DNA of 17,938 nt from JBOHER01 sp050701115 (GTDB taxonomy: Bacteria; Actinomycetota; Actinomycetes; Mycobacteriales; Pseudonocardiaceae). How positions within the stretch are numbered: position 1 is the first letter of the stretch; every line of letters starts with the position of its first letter. The stretch spans positions 1-17,938 of the forward strand of contig JBOHER010000234.1 of NCBI GenBank assembly GCA_050701115.1. The letters run 5' to 3'. Position numbers and translations under genes: made by a program. The notes under the pieces are model-generated. The model was not told where the DNA came from. It did not search any database and saw only the letters and a list, made by a program, of their open reading frames with translations. Below are positions 1-7,410 of this stretch, piece by piece.

Positions 1-21
1 CGCTGGAGCGACCACTTTCAC

Positions 22-1650
22 TCACGACCCCAGCCCACCTGTACGTTCGTATCGCACCGCACCGCCGATGACGGTGGCCAGCACCCGCACGTCATCGAGG
101 TTGTCCGGATCGGTCGGATCGGCCGACAGCGCGACGAAGTCGGCGAGCTTGCCCACCTCCAGCGTGCCGAGATCCCGCTCGAGGAACGCCGCGTACGCCG
201 AGCCGCGCGTATAGGCCAGCACCGCCTGCGCGGCCGTGAGCCGCTCGTCGGGGCCGAGCACATGGCCTGCCGACGTGCGCCGCCGAACCAGGTCGGCGAT
301 GCCGAGCAGCGGGGCGCCGTTCACCACTGGCCGATCCGAACTGCCCGGCAGCACACACCCGGCGTCGGAGAAGCTGCGTTGCCGGTAACACCAGGCCTCC
401 CGCTCGGGCCCGAGGGCCGCCCGCATGCCTTCGCCGATCTCATTGACGAACCGCCCTTGCGGCACCGGGATCACGCCCAACTCGGCGACCCGGCGCAAAT
501 CGGGCTCGTCGATCACCGCACAGTGCTCGATGCGATGACGGTGATCAGCCTTCGGGTGCTCGGCGAGCGCGGCGGCGTAGGCGTCGAGCACCAGCGAGAT
601 CGCCCGGTCCCCGATCGCGTGGGTGGCGATCTGCCAGCCGGATCGGTGGGCCCGCCGAATCGTCTCGCGAATGGTGTCCTCCGCTGTCTGGAAGTAGCCC
701 CTGTTCTCCGGTTCCCCGGCGAAGGGCTCGTGCATCGCGCAGGTGCGGCCGACCAGCGAGCCATCGGAGAACAGCTTCATCGGTCCGATCCGCAGCCACT
801 CATCTCCGAATCCGCTGCGCACCCCCAGGTCCAGTCCGAAGTCCACATCGTCATCGGGGGCGTGGTCGAGCGGATGCAGCGTGTCGGCCGCCACCATCAC
901 CGTGGCGCGGACCCGCAGCGTGCCGTCCCGGCGAGCTCGCTGGTAGGCCTCCAGTTCGATCGGGCTACTGCCGACCAGACCCCGACCGATACCGGCCTCC
1001 TGCACGCTGGTGATGCCCTCGGACAGGTACTGCCGGCTGGCCACCCCGATCGCGCGCGCCACGTCGGCACACGGGACCGGGTAGAGCAACGGGTCCAGCA
1101 GCCGCTGAGCCTGCTCGCGCAGCAGGCCGGTCGGCGTACCGTCACCGTCGACGACCACGTCGCCGCCTGCGGGCACCGCGGCGAGATCAAGCTGATCGAG
1201 CACGAGCGAGTTGATCACGCACATGTGCCCGGTGGTGTGTTTGAGCCGGACGTGATGCCTCGGCGCCGCGCGATCGAGTCCCGCCCGGGTCGGGTGGCCA
1301 CCCACCAGCCTGTTCTGGTCATAGCCACTGCCCACGATCCAGCTGCCGGGCGGCTGCCCGGCCGCCTGACGTGCGACCGCCTGGTAGACATCGTCCACAC
1401 TGCGGCACGTCCGCTCGCTGAGGTCGAGCTCGCCGAGGCTCGTCCCGTACCAGGCCATGTGGTTGTGCGCGTCGTGAAAGCCGGGCAGTACGGTCGCGCC
1501 TGCGAGGTCGATCACCTGCCGCGCGGCAAGCTCGCGAGCATCGTCGCCCAGCGCGACGATCCGTCCGCCGAGCACAGCGAGCGCGTCCACCACCGAGAAG
1601 CCAGCGCCCGCCAGCACGCGCGCGCCGGTGTACAGCGCGTCCACCCGCAT
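22..1650 (-). CDS. YtcJ-like metal-dependent amidohydrolase
   Basis: 542-aa protein of the amidohydrolase-3 (YtcJ/LAF3) group, metal-dependent hydrolases acting on C-N bonds of amides or related substrates; the substrate cannot be read from sequence. Visible motifs: the metal-binding HxH at His62/His64 (DAHNH), the MKLFSDGS segment with the candidate carboxylated Lys292, His344 in ATHAIGD, His376 in RIEHC, and the catalytic-type Asp439 in GSSDRP. Length is normal for the family (about 530-570 aa) and no signal peptide is seen, so it is probably cytoplasmic. The ATG start is supported by a GAGGAGG box seven bases upstream. It is transcribed divergently from the hydratase/ligase/TetR operon across about 127 bp, so the TetR protein could control both. 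Family assignment is secure; role unknown. Confidence 0.93.
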   Translation of the reverse strand: MRVDALYTGARVLAGAGFSVVDALAVLGGRIVALGDDARELAARQVIDLAGATVLPGFHDAHNHMAWYGTSLGELDLSERTCRSVDDVYQAVARQAAGQPPGSWIVGSGYDQNRLVGGHPTRAGLDRAAPRHHVRLKHTTGHMCVINSLVLDQLDLAAVPAGGDVVVDGDGTPTGLLREQAQRLLDPLLYPVPCADVARAIGVASRQYLSEGITSVQEAGIGRGLVGSSPIELEAYQRARRDGTLRVRATVMVAADTLHPLDHAPDDDVDFGLDLGVRSGFGDEWLRIGPMKLFSDGSLVGRTCAMHEPFAGEPENRGYFQTAEDTIRETIRRAHRSGWQIATHAIGDRAISLVLDAYAAALAEHPKADHRHRIEHCAVIDEPDLRRVAELGVIPVPQGRFVNEIGEGMRAALGPEREAWCYRQRSFSDAGCVLPGSSDRPVVNGAPLLGIADLVRRRTSAGHVLGPDERLTAAQAVLAYTRGSAYAAFLERDLGTLEVGKLADFVALSADPTDPDNLDDVRVLATVIGGAVRYERTGGLGS

Positions 1651-1680
1651 CCTCCGACCTCCTCGTCAGCACCCGGATTT

Positions 1681-1721
1681 CCCGATAAGGTTATCGATCG
1701 ATCGATCGGGCCGTCTAGTAT
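1681..1721. promoter_or_regulatory. Divergent promoter region with nested palindromes, candidate TetR operator
   Basis: Seen directly: an inverted repeat CGATAA-GG-TTATCG (1683-1696) runs into a self-complementary CGATCGATCGATCG (1695-1708), all enclosed by CCCGAT...ATCGGG (1681-1686 and 1705-1710). TAGTAT at 1716-1721 is a plausible plus-strand -10 box for the hydratase operon; the palindromes would then cover its -35 region. Inference: operator of the operon-encoded TetR regulator at 4101, which would give autoregulation and possibly control of the divergent amidohydrolase. Not tested by any alignment. Confidence 0.5.
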
Positions 1722-1777
1722 GCGGTGATAGCCCGCGTGAACCAATGGGGCGGTGGGCGGGGCGACGGGAGGGCCAC

Positions 1778-2557
1778 ATGGCCGCAACGGAAAACTCCAG
1801 TATGGTCGAGGTCGAGATCGCCGACGGCATCGGCTGGATCTGGCTCAACCGGCCCGAGCGGCTCAATGCGGTAGTGCCCGCGCTGGTCGACGACCTGCTC
1901 TCGGCGCTGGATACCCTTGCTCGGGAGCGGTCCGGAGTCCGAGCTGTGGTGCTCACGGGTCTTGGGCGCGCCTTCTGCGCGGGGCATGATCTCAAGGAGC
2001 CCGCGCCGGAGGGCGACGCACGCCTACGTCTGGAACGCATCCAGGACGTGACCCGCCGGATCCGCTCCCTCGGCGCACCGGTTATCGCGGCCGTGCACGG
2101 CTATGCCATCGGTGCGGGCGCGGAGTTCGCACTGGGCTGCGACCTGGTGCTGGCCGCCGATGACGCGGTGTTCGCCTTCCCCGAGGCAGGGCTCGGCCTC
2201 AGCGTCACCGGAGGCGCCTCCCGGCTGCTCCCCCTGCTGGTCGGCCCGCTCAAGGCCAAGGAGCTCCTCCTGCTCGGCGAACGAATCGACGCGGCAAGCG
2301 CCGAGCGCCTGGGGCTGGTCAACACCGTGGTGCCCCGCGCCCAACTCGTGGACACAGCGCGGCAGTGGGCCAAGACCATCGCCGGGAAACCCGCGGCGGC
2401 GAGCACGCTGGCCAAACGTGCCGTGGACGCAGGCGTCGACGGATCGTTGGCGGCTGCCCTCGAACTCGAGGTGAGCCACGCGCTGATCACCGACACCTCA
2501 ACGGAGGTCGCCGAATCCGCAGCCCGGTTCCGCGACCGGCCCAGGGAACAACCGTGA
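1778..2557 (+). CDS. Enoyl-CoA hydratase/isomerase family protein (crotonase fold)
   Basis: 259-aa crotonase-superfamily enzyme, expected to hydrate a trans-2-enoyl-CoA or act on a related acyl-CoA in beta-oxidation-like catabolism. The oxyanion-hole segment AFCAGHDL is at 65-72, and the second segment GYAIGAGAEFAL at about 108-119 carries Glu116. Glu136 in AFPEAGLGL matches the second catalytic glutamate of true hydratases, so hydratase chemistry is plausible. An upstream in-frame ATG exists (1628), but the start at 1778 is preferred because GGGAGGG sits a few bases before it and the protein then has standard family length. Its TGA overlaps the GTG of the next gene (GTGA), showing translational coupling with the ligase. 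Exact substrate unknown. Confidence 0.93.
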   Translation: MAATENSSMVEVEIADGIGWIWLNRPERLNAVVPALVDDLLSALDTLARERSGVRAVVLTGLGRAFCAGHDLKEPAPEGDARLRLERIQDVTRRIRSLGAPVIAAVHGYAIGAGAEFALGCDLVLAADDAVFAFPEAGLGLSVTGGASRLLPLLVGPLKAKELLLLGERIDAASAERLGLVNTVVPRAQLVDTARQWAKTIAGKPAAASTLAKRAVDAGVDGSLAAALELEVSHALITDTSTEVAESAARFRDRPREQP

Positions 2558-4110
2558 GTTCGCTGGACCAGGTAGCGGACCTGGTGACGCTGGTGGCCAG
2601 GTCGGCCGAGCTCTGGCCGGATCGGGTTGCCTGGCTATTCGACGAGACCGCGGCGCGGTACACCTTCGCCGAGGTGCACGAGCGCAGTTCGGCCGTCGCC
2701 GATTCGCTTGCCGCAGTGGGCGTTTCCGCAGGCGACCGGGTCGCGGTGATGTTGCGCAACCAACCGGAGTTCCCGCTGATCTGGCTGGCGCTGGCCAAGC
2801 TGGGTGCGGCACTGGTACCGATGAACATCAACTACCGGGAGCTGGACGGCGCCCACGTGCTGGCCGATTCCGGGGCTCGCCTTGCGGTCGCCGCACCGGA
2901 GTTCGTCGACCTGCTGGACAAGATCGCACCCGAAACGGCGGTGCGGCGCGTGCTGTGCCCCGACGACCTCGCACCGCCCGCACCGCAGTTTGCGAGCGCT
3001 CCCCGCACCCCGCCCGCACCCGAGCAGCCGGTGAACATCCAGTACACCTCGGGCACAACGGGCGCACCGAAAGGATGCGTTCTCCCCAACCGGTACTGGA
3101 CGACCCTCGCCCGCGGCATGGTCGCCGACTTCCCGTCGATCAACGCGGAGGACGTACTGCTCACCGCGCAACCGTTCCACTACATCGATCCACAGTGGAA
3201 TGTCGCAGTAGGACTCGCGTCAGGCGCGACCCTGGTCGTGCTGGACCGTTTCCACCCCTCGACCTTGTGGCCCAAGATCCGCCAGTACGAGGTCACCTGG
3301 TTCTACTGCCTCGGCCTGATGCCCACGCTGCTGCTTCGCCAGCCGGCTGATGAAGCCGACCGGGCACACCGGGTGCGGGCCATCCACGCATCGGCGATTC
3401 CGCGGGAGCTGCACGCCGCATTGGAGCAACGCTGGGGTGTGCCCTGGTTCGAGGCATTCGGCATGACCGAGACGGGTGGCGACATCCGAGTTGGCCCTGC
3501 CGAGCATGACGAACTGGTCGGCACCGGCTGCATCGGACGACCCACGCGTGACCGGGAGGTCGCGATCCTGGACGAAGCCGGGCACCCCGTTCCGCGCGGG
3601 ACAACCGGGGAACTGGCCATCCGCGGAATCGGGCTGATGCTCGGCTACCACAACGACCAGAAAGCCACCGATCACGCGTTTCGCGGCGGCTGGTTCCACA
3701 CCGGAGATCTGGCCAGCATGGACACGCACGGCAGGGTCTACTACGTCGGGCGGACAAAGGACATGATCCGGCGCAGCGGCGAGAACATCTCCGCCGACGA
3801 GGTGGAGCGCGCGTTGCAGCAGCATCCCGCGATACGCCTCGCGGCGGCCATCTCAGTTGCCGATCCACTGCGTGGCGAGGAGATCAAGGCTTACCTGGTG
3901 CTCGACGACGGGGTAGTGCGGCCGTCGCCGGAGGATCTCGCCGAGTTCTGCGCCGGTAAGCTCGCCTACTTCAAGGTGCCACGCTACTGGTCCTTCGTGG
4001 ACAGCCTGCCGATGACGCCGTCCGAGCGGGTCGCCAAGGGCGAACTGCGCGCAGCCGCAGGCGATCCGCGCGTCGGCACCTATGACCGGGTTGAGCGGCG
4101 ATGGCGGTGA
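2554..4110 (+). CDS. AMP-dependent acyl-CoA synthetase/ligase (CaiC-like)
   Basis: 518-aa member of the acyl-adenylate-forming (ANL) superfamily, which activates a carboxylic acid to acyl-AMP and then acyl-CoA. Motifs seen: A3 P-loop YTSGTTGAPKG (164-174), A5 FGMTETGG (302-309), A7 TGD (383-385), and the A8 hinge region about 396-414 (VGRTKDMIRRSGENISA). The C-terminal A10 segment reads TPSERVAKGELR (488-499), so the position usually held by the catalytic lysine of (T/S)GK is Arg492. The start is the GTG overlapping the hydratase stop; the longer in-frame extension lies wholly inside the hydratase gene. It probably supplies the CoA thioester handled by the hydratase. Substrate (short or medium acid, or a carnitine-like compound) cannot be decided. 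Confidence 0.92.
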   Translation: MSSLDQVADLVTLVARSAELWPDRVAWLFDETAARYTFAEVHERSSAVADSLAAVGVSAGDRVAVMLRNQPEFPLIWLALAKLGAALVPMNINYRELDGAHVLADSGARLAVAAPEFVDLLDKIAPETAVRRVLCPDDLAPPAPQFASAPRTPPAPEQPVNIQYTSGTTGAPKGCVLPNRYWTTLARGMVADFPSINAEDVLLTAQPFHYIDPQWNVAVGLASGATLVVLDRFHPSTLWPKIRQYEVTWFYCLGLMPTLLLRQPADEADRAHRVRAIHASAIPRELHAALEQRWGVPWFEAFGMTETGGDIRVGPAEHDELVGTGCIGRPTRDREVAILDEAGHPVPRGTTGELAIRGIGLMLGYHNDQKATDHAFRGGWFHTGDLASMDTHGRVYYVGRTKDMIRRSGENISADEVERALQQHPAIRLAAAISVADPLRGEEIKAYLVLDDGVVRPSPEDLAEFCAGKLAYFKVPRYWSFVDSLPMTPSERVAKGELRAAAGDPRVGTYDRVERRWR

Positions 4111-4754
4111 ACTCCACCAGCGCGCGCGTCCGCAAGGTGGCCGTGCGACTGTTCGCCACGAAGGGATTCCACGGGGTCGGTATCCGGGAACTCGCGCAGG
4201 CGGCCAACCTGTCCTCGGCAAGCCTGTACCACTACATGGGCACCAAAGAAACATTGCTCGCCGACATCATGCGCGAGTGCCTCGAACGGCTGCTGTCCGC
4301 TGCTCAGTTGGCCATCGCCGACGTCGACGATCCGGTGGAGCGGGTCGGCCGCCTTGTCTCCCTGCATGTGCTCGCGCACGCCGTGCAGGCGGCCGAGACC
4401 GCGGTTGTCGACAACGAGGTCCGCTCGCTGTCGCCTGCCGCCCGGCGCTCGGTGGTGGCCTTGCGGGACGACTACGAGGCGCTGTGGGCCGAGGCGATCA
4501 CCGACGGTTGCCGCACCGGGATCTTCCACTCCGATGATCAGGGAGTGAGCCGCCGCGCACTGCTCGAGATGTGCAGCGGCGTCGCGCGCTGGTACTCACC
4601 GAAGGGACCGTTGCCGCTCCCCGCGCTTGCCACGCAGTACACGGGCTTGGCACTGCGGGCGCTCGGGGCGCAGCCGACAACACCGGATCTCGCGCGCTGC
4701 GCCGCGATCGTGTCCGAGGTCTGGGGCGTCCGCGTCGTGACGGCGGCCGGTTAA
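4101..4754 (+). CDS. TetR/AcrR family transcriptional regulator
   Basis: 217-aa one-component repressor-type protein. The N-terminal TetR domain covers about residues 6-55, with the helix-turn-helix around 27-46 (IRELAQAANLSSASLYHYMG), the best-conserved TetR signature; the remainder is an all-helical ligand-binding domain without a recognisable specificity. The ATG lies within the last ten bases of the ligase gene, so it is the third, coupled gene of the operon. Inference: it senses a CoA ester or free acid of this pathway and represses the operon through the palindromes at 1681-1710. Family is sure; ligand and targets are not. Confidence 0.93.
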   Translation: MAVNSTSARVRKVAVRLFATKGFHGVGIRELAQAANLSSASLYHYMGTKETLLADIMRECLERLLSAAQLAIADVDDPVERVGRLVSLHVLAHAVQAAETAVVDNEVRSLSPAARRSVVALRDDYEALWAEAITDGCRTGIFHSDDQGVSRRALLEMCSGVARWYSPKGPLPLPALATQYTGLALRALGAQPTTPDLARCAAIVSEVWGVRVVTAAG

Positions 4755-4762
4755 GGTCAGGC

Positions 4763-5482
4763 GTGCCAATCGACGCGGCGAACGCACCGACGACGTGCCA
4801 GGTGTGGTGGTCGCAACCGCTGCCACCCGCTCCCGAGTTCCTCGCGTTGCTCGATCCGACCGAGCAGGCCAGGTACCAGGCCTACCGCAAGCAAGCCGAT
4901 CAACGACGGTTTCTCACCGGACGGGTGCTGGCGAAGACCGTGCTGGCAGGCCTGCTCGGCACATCACCTGAGCAGGTCGCATTCGACGCCACCTGCGAAG
5001 ACTGCGGCAAACCGCACGGCAGGCCGCGGGTCATCGGCAGTCCCCGACCCATCGAGCTGTCCATTTCACACTCCGGCGATCGGGTAGGGCTGGCCGTCAC
5101 CGCTGGGGCACCGGTCGGCCTCGATGTGGAGGTGACCAGCAGGAAGTCCATCGAGGGGCTGGTCGACTATGCGCTCAACGAGCGAGAACGGGCGGCCATC
5201 CATCAGCTCGCTCAGCAGGATCGGGAGGACGCGTTCTTCGCCTACTGGGCGCGCAAGGAAGCTCTGATGAAGGCCTCCGGCCAGGGTTTGCGCATCCCCT
5301 TGCGCGATCTCACCCTCTCGGCGCCCGGCGAGCCGGTTCGCCTGGTCTCATCCGACCACGCCGCCCTGAGCCCGGCCTCGACGCGACTGATGGACCTCAA
5401 CCCTGGCGATGGCTACCGTGCGAGCCTGGCGGTGCTGGCCACCGGACCGATCGACGTAGCCCAACGCTGGTGGACGCCATGA
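4763..5482 (+). CDS. 4'-phosphopantetheinyl transferase, Sfp/EntD type
   Basis: 239-aa enzyme that moves 4'-phosphopantetheine from CoA to a serine of carrier proteins (PKS, NRPS or fatty-acid ACP/PCP). Conserved parts: CGKPHGRP (81-88), ISHSGD (101-106), GLDVEVTS (119-126) with Mg-binding Asp121 and Glu123, and the FAYWARKEALMKASGQG helix (about 159-175) with Glu166 and Lys165. Length fits the Sfp group. GTG is chosen because it lies eight bases after the TetR stop; the in-frame extension upstream lies inside tetR. The 3' end overlaps the convergent isochorismate synthase by about 70 bp. Together with that gene it could serve siderophore or other carrier-protein pathways, but no NRPS is in the window. 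Confidence 0.94.
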   Translation: MPIDAANAPTTCQVWWSQPLPPAPEFLALLDPTEQARYQAYRKQADQRRFLTGRVLAKTVLAGLLGTSPEQVAFDATCEDCGKPHGRPRVIGSPRPIELSISHSGDRVGLAVTAGAPVGLDVEVTSRKSIEGLVDYALNERERAAIHQLAQQDREDAFFAYWARKEALMKASGQGLRIPLRDLTLSAPGEPVRLVSSDHAALSPASTRLMDLNPGDGYRASLAVLATGPIDVAQRWWTP

Positions 5483-6675
5483 GGTTCGAGCGCGAGATCA
5501 AGGCCCATCGCCCGCAACAAGGTCCGGAACTTCGCCGAGGTCTCGTCCAGTTCCGCTCGCGGGTCGGACGCAGTCACGATCCCGCCGCCCGCGTACAGCC
5601 GCATCGATCGGCTCGCCACCTCGGCGCAGCGAATCGCGATTGCCCACTCGCCATCGCCTGCGGCATCCACCCAGCCGACCGCGCCCGCGTAATAGTCGCG
5701 CTCGAAGGGCTCCAACTCGGCGACCAGCGCGCGGGCGGGTTCGGTTGGCGTTCCGCAGATCGCCGGGGTGGGATGCAGCGCCGCGGCGAGCTGGAACGCA
5801 CTGACATCGGGATCCCGCAACTCTCCGGTGATCGCGGTACCCAGATGCCACACCGCCGACGTGGCGGACAGGGAGGGCGCGGACGGCACGTCCAGTTTCC
5901 GGCAGTACGGGCGCAACGCCTCGACAACGGCCTCGCTGACCAGGGCATGCTCCGCGTGATCCTTCGCCGAGGCCAGCAGCTCCGCCGCGTTCTGCTTGTC
6001 GATCACCGGATCCGCGGACCGCGGCGCCGAACCGGCGTGCGGATGCGAGATGACCCGGGTGCCGGAGCGGCGAACCAGCAACTCGGGGCTGGACCCGACC
6101 AGGGTGCGCGCGCCCGCAGCCGAATCCGGCAGCGCCACCGCGAAGGTGTAACCGTCCGCGTTGTCGGCGATCAGGTTGTGCAGGATCCAGGCCGGATCGA
6201 TGTCGGCGGCGAAGGCAACGTCCAAGGCGCGCGCGAGCACCACCTTGCGCAACTCACCGGATCGCAAGGACCGCAGCGCGCACGCGACGGCCTCGGTGTG
6301 CCCGATCGGACTGGGCACAGGCGTCACCCGGATGGGTGCGCCGAGTACCTTGGCCGATTGTGCGCGCGCGACAGGATGGGCCGGACCTGCGACACGCAAC
6401 TCCTGGGGAGCGGCCAGATAGGCGGCGACGCCGGCGTCGGCGAAGAACGGCAGCGCACCGACCGCGATCGGAGTGCCGCCGTCGGCGAACGCGGCACCCA
6501 ACTGGTCGTCGAGTTCGGCGAGGTTCGCGCCTGACAGCGCCCACTCGGTTCCGCTTGCCAGGATCGTGCGTTCCTCCGTCGCGAACAGGAAATCGCCGCC
6601 GCGGTAGGCCGCGAGCACGCCCGCGGGATCCTCCGAACGGTCTTGCACCGGCGCCAACAGCGTGTACGACGTCAC
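5413..6675 (-). CDS. Isochorismate synthase (chorismate-utilising enzyme)
   Basis: 420-aa enzyme of the MenF/EntC/DhbC family, converting chorismate to isochorismate for menaquinone or catechol/salicylate siderophores. The C-terminal chorismate-binding domain shows KVVLARA (144-150) with the general-base lysine Lys144, GSSPELL (194-200) with Glu198, HPHAGSAPR (211-219), ASAKDHAEHALVSEAV (about 235-250), HPTPAICGTP (301-310), ERDYYAGAVGW (325-335) and AGGGIVTASDP (362-371). These fit isochorismate synthases better than anthranilate or salicylate synthases. The GTG start gives a normal N-terminus but lacks a clear Shine-Dalgarno box, so translation may be leaderless. It lies downstream of the mIHF hairpin, suggesting separate transcription. 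No menaquinone or DHB genes are adjacent, so the pathway is undecided. Confidence 0.9.
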   Translation of the reverse strand: MTSYTLLAPVQDRSEDPAGVLAAYRGGDFLFATEERTILASGTEWALSGANLAELDDQLGAAFADGGTPIAVGALPFFADAGVAAYLAAPQELRVAGPAHPVARAQSAKVLGAPIRVTPVPSPIGHTEAVACALRSLRSGELRKVVLARALDVAFAADIDPAWILHNLIADNADGYTFAVALPDSAAGARTLVGSSPELLVRRSGTRVISHPHAGSAPRSADPVIDKQNAAELLASAKDHAEHALVSEAVVEALRPYCRKLDVPSAPSLSATSAVWHLGTAITGELRDPDVSAFQLAAALHPTPAICGTPTEPARALVAELEPFERDYYAGAVGWVDAAGDGEWAIAIRCAEVASRSMRLYAGGGIVTASDPRAELDETSAKFRTLLRAMGLDLALEPHGVHQRWATSIGPVASTARLAR

Positions 6676-6740
6676 GCTGTCGATTGTCGCATCACGGATG
6701 GTGCGCCGGTCTGCGGACGTGGGCAGGACAACGCACCCAT

Positions 6741-6775
6741 GCCTGATAGACGCCCGTGCGGGGCGCCTATCAGGC
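6741..6775 (-). terminator. Strong hairpin after the mIHF gene
   Basis: GCCTGATAG at 6741-6749 pairs perfectly with CTATCAGGC at 6767-6775, and inside it CGCCC pairs with GGGCG around a 5-nt loop with one internal mismatch. The stem begins ten bases beyond the mIHF stop codon and about 65 bases before the isochorismate synthase start. There is no U-tract, which is common for actinomycete terminators. It probably ends mIHF transcription and insulates or attenuates the downstream gene. Confidence 0.7.
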
Positions 6776-6785
6776 AGGAAAGTGG

Positions 6786-7097
6786 CTACTTGAGCGCGTC
6801 GAGCAGCGCCGCGCGCTGACGGTCGCCAAGGCCGGCGGCGCGCCGGTCGGGGTCGATGCCCGCCTGCTCGAGCAGCGCGGCGACCTTCACCGCACCAAGG
6901 CCGGGCACAGCCTTGAGCAGCGCGGTGACCTTGGTCTTGCCGATGGTCTTGTCTTCCTTGGCGCGACCGAGCACCTTGTCGATGCTCTGCTCGCCGGACT
7001 TGATCGACGCAAGCAGCTCCGACCGGGCCTTACGAGCCTCGGCCGCCTTGGCCAGCGCCTCGGCGCGCTGCTCCGGAGTCAACGTAGGCAGAGCCAA
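6786..7097 (-). CDS. mihF: Integration host factor, actinobacterial type (mIHF/sIHF)
   Basis: 103-aa small basic nucleoid-associated protein. It matches the actinobacterial IHF family: N-terminus ALPTLTPEQRAEALAKAA, a charged helix, KTIGKTKVTALL (about 50-61), then a helix-two-turns-helix DNA-binding segment VPGLGAVKVAALLEQAGI (64-81) and the RRAAGLGDRQRAALL tail. The family binds and bends DNA non-specifically and supports phage integration and nucleoid structure. I chose the TTG at 7097 instead of the in-frame ATG 21 codons upstream, because GGAAGGA lies eight bases before it and family members begin with ALP(x)LTPEQ. It is not next to pyrF or gmk, the usual partners, so it may be a second copy. 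Confidence 0.93.
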   Translation of the reverse strand: MALPTLTPEQRAEALAKAAEARKARSELLASIKSGEQSIDKVLGRAKEDKTIGKTKVTALLKAVPGLGAVKVAALLEQAGIDPDRRAAGLGDRQRAALLDALK

Positions 7098-7410
7098 CGT
7101 ACTAATCCTTCCTTCTCCACTGATCCACCCCCGCCCGAGGCGGCCGATCGGCCGTTGCACGAACGACGGTACTGGTGTGGCGAGGCCCCACGGCCGGTGC
7201 CGCGAACGCGAACACGCAGGTCGGAAGGGCCCCTACCACGTCCCCAGTAAACGCCACCACACCTGCGCGTGCAGCACCGACACGCTGCTACCTGGGTGTA
7301 ACGGCCCGCCAAAAGGAGGATTCACCCCCTTACCGGGGCCTCGGACCGTCGATACCCTCGCCAGCAGGGGGTGCAGTCAGCTACCGACGGCGTGGGAATC
7401 GAGGCACTCA
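7098..7410. promoter_or_regulatory. Divergent intergenic region mIHF / fadD
   Basis: 313 bp without a convincing gene. It holds the mIHF ribosome binding site (GGAAGGA on the minus strand, about 7106-7112), a perfect 14-bp palindrome CGGCCGATCGGCCG at 7141-7154 inside the probable mIHF leader, a weak hairpin GCAGC...GCTGC (7271-7288), and a GAGG box at 7401-7404 serving the fadD ATG. No -10/-35 pair stands out. Both genes must be driven from here; positions of the transcription starts are unknown. Confidence 0.5.

Noticed and set aside
1695..1708. GATC tandem repeat as a microsatellite or CRISPR-like repeat
   Set aside because: Only three and a half units of four bases, no spacers; better explained as part of a palindromic operator.
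262..1728. 488-codon open frame on the plus strand opposite the amidohydrolase
   Set aside because: It is arginine/histidine/proline-rich shadow sequence with no motifs, while the minus-strand frame has all amidohydrolase active-site residues.
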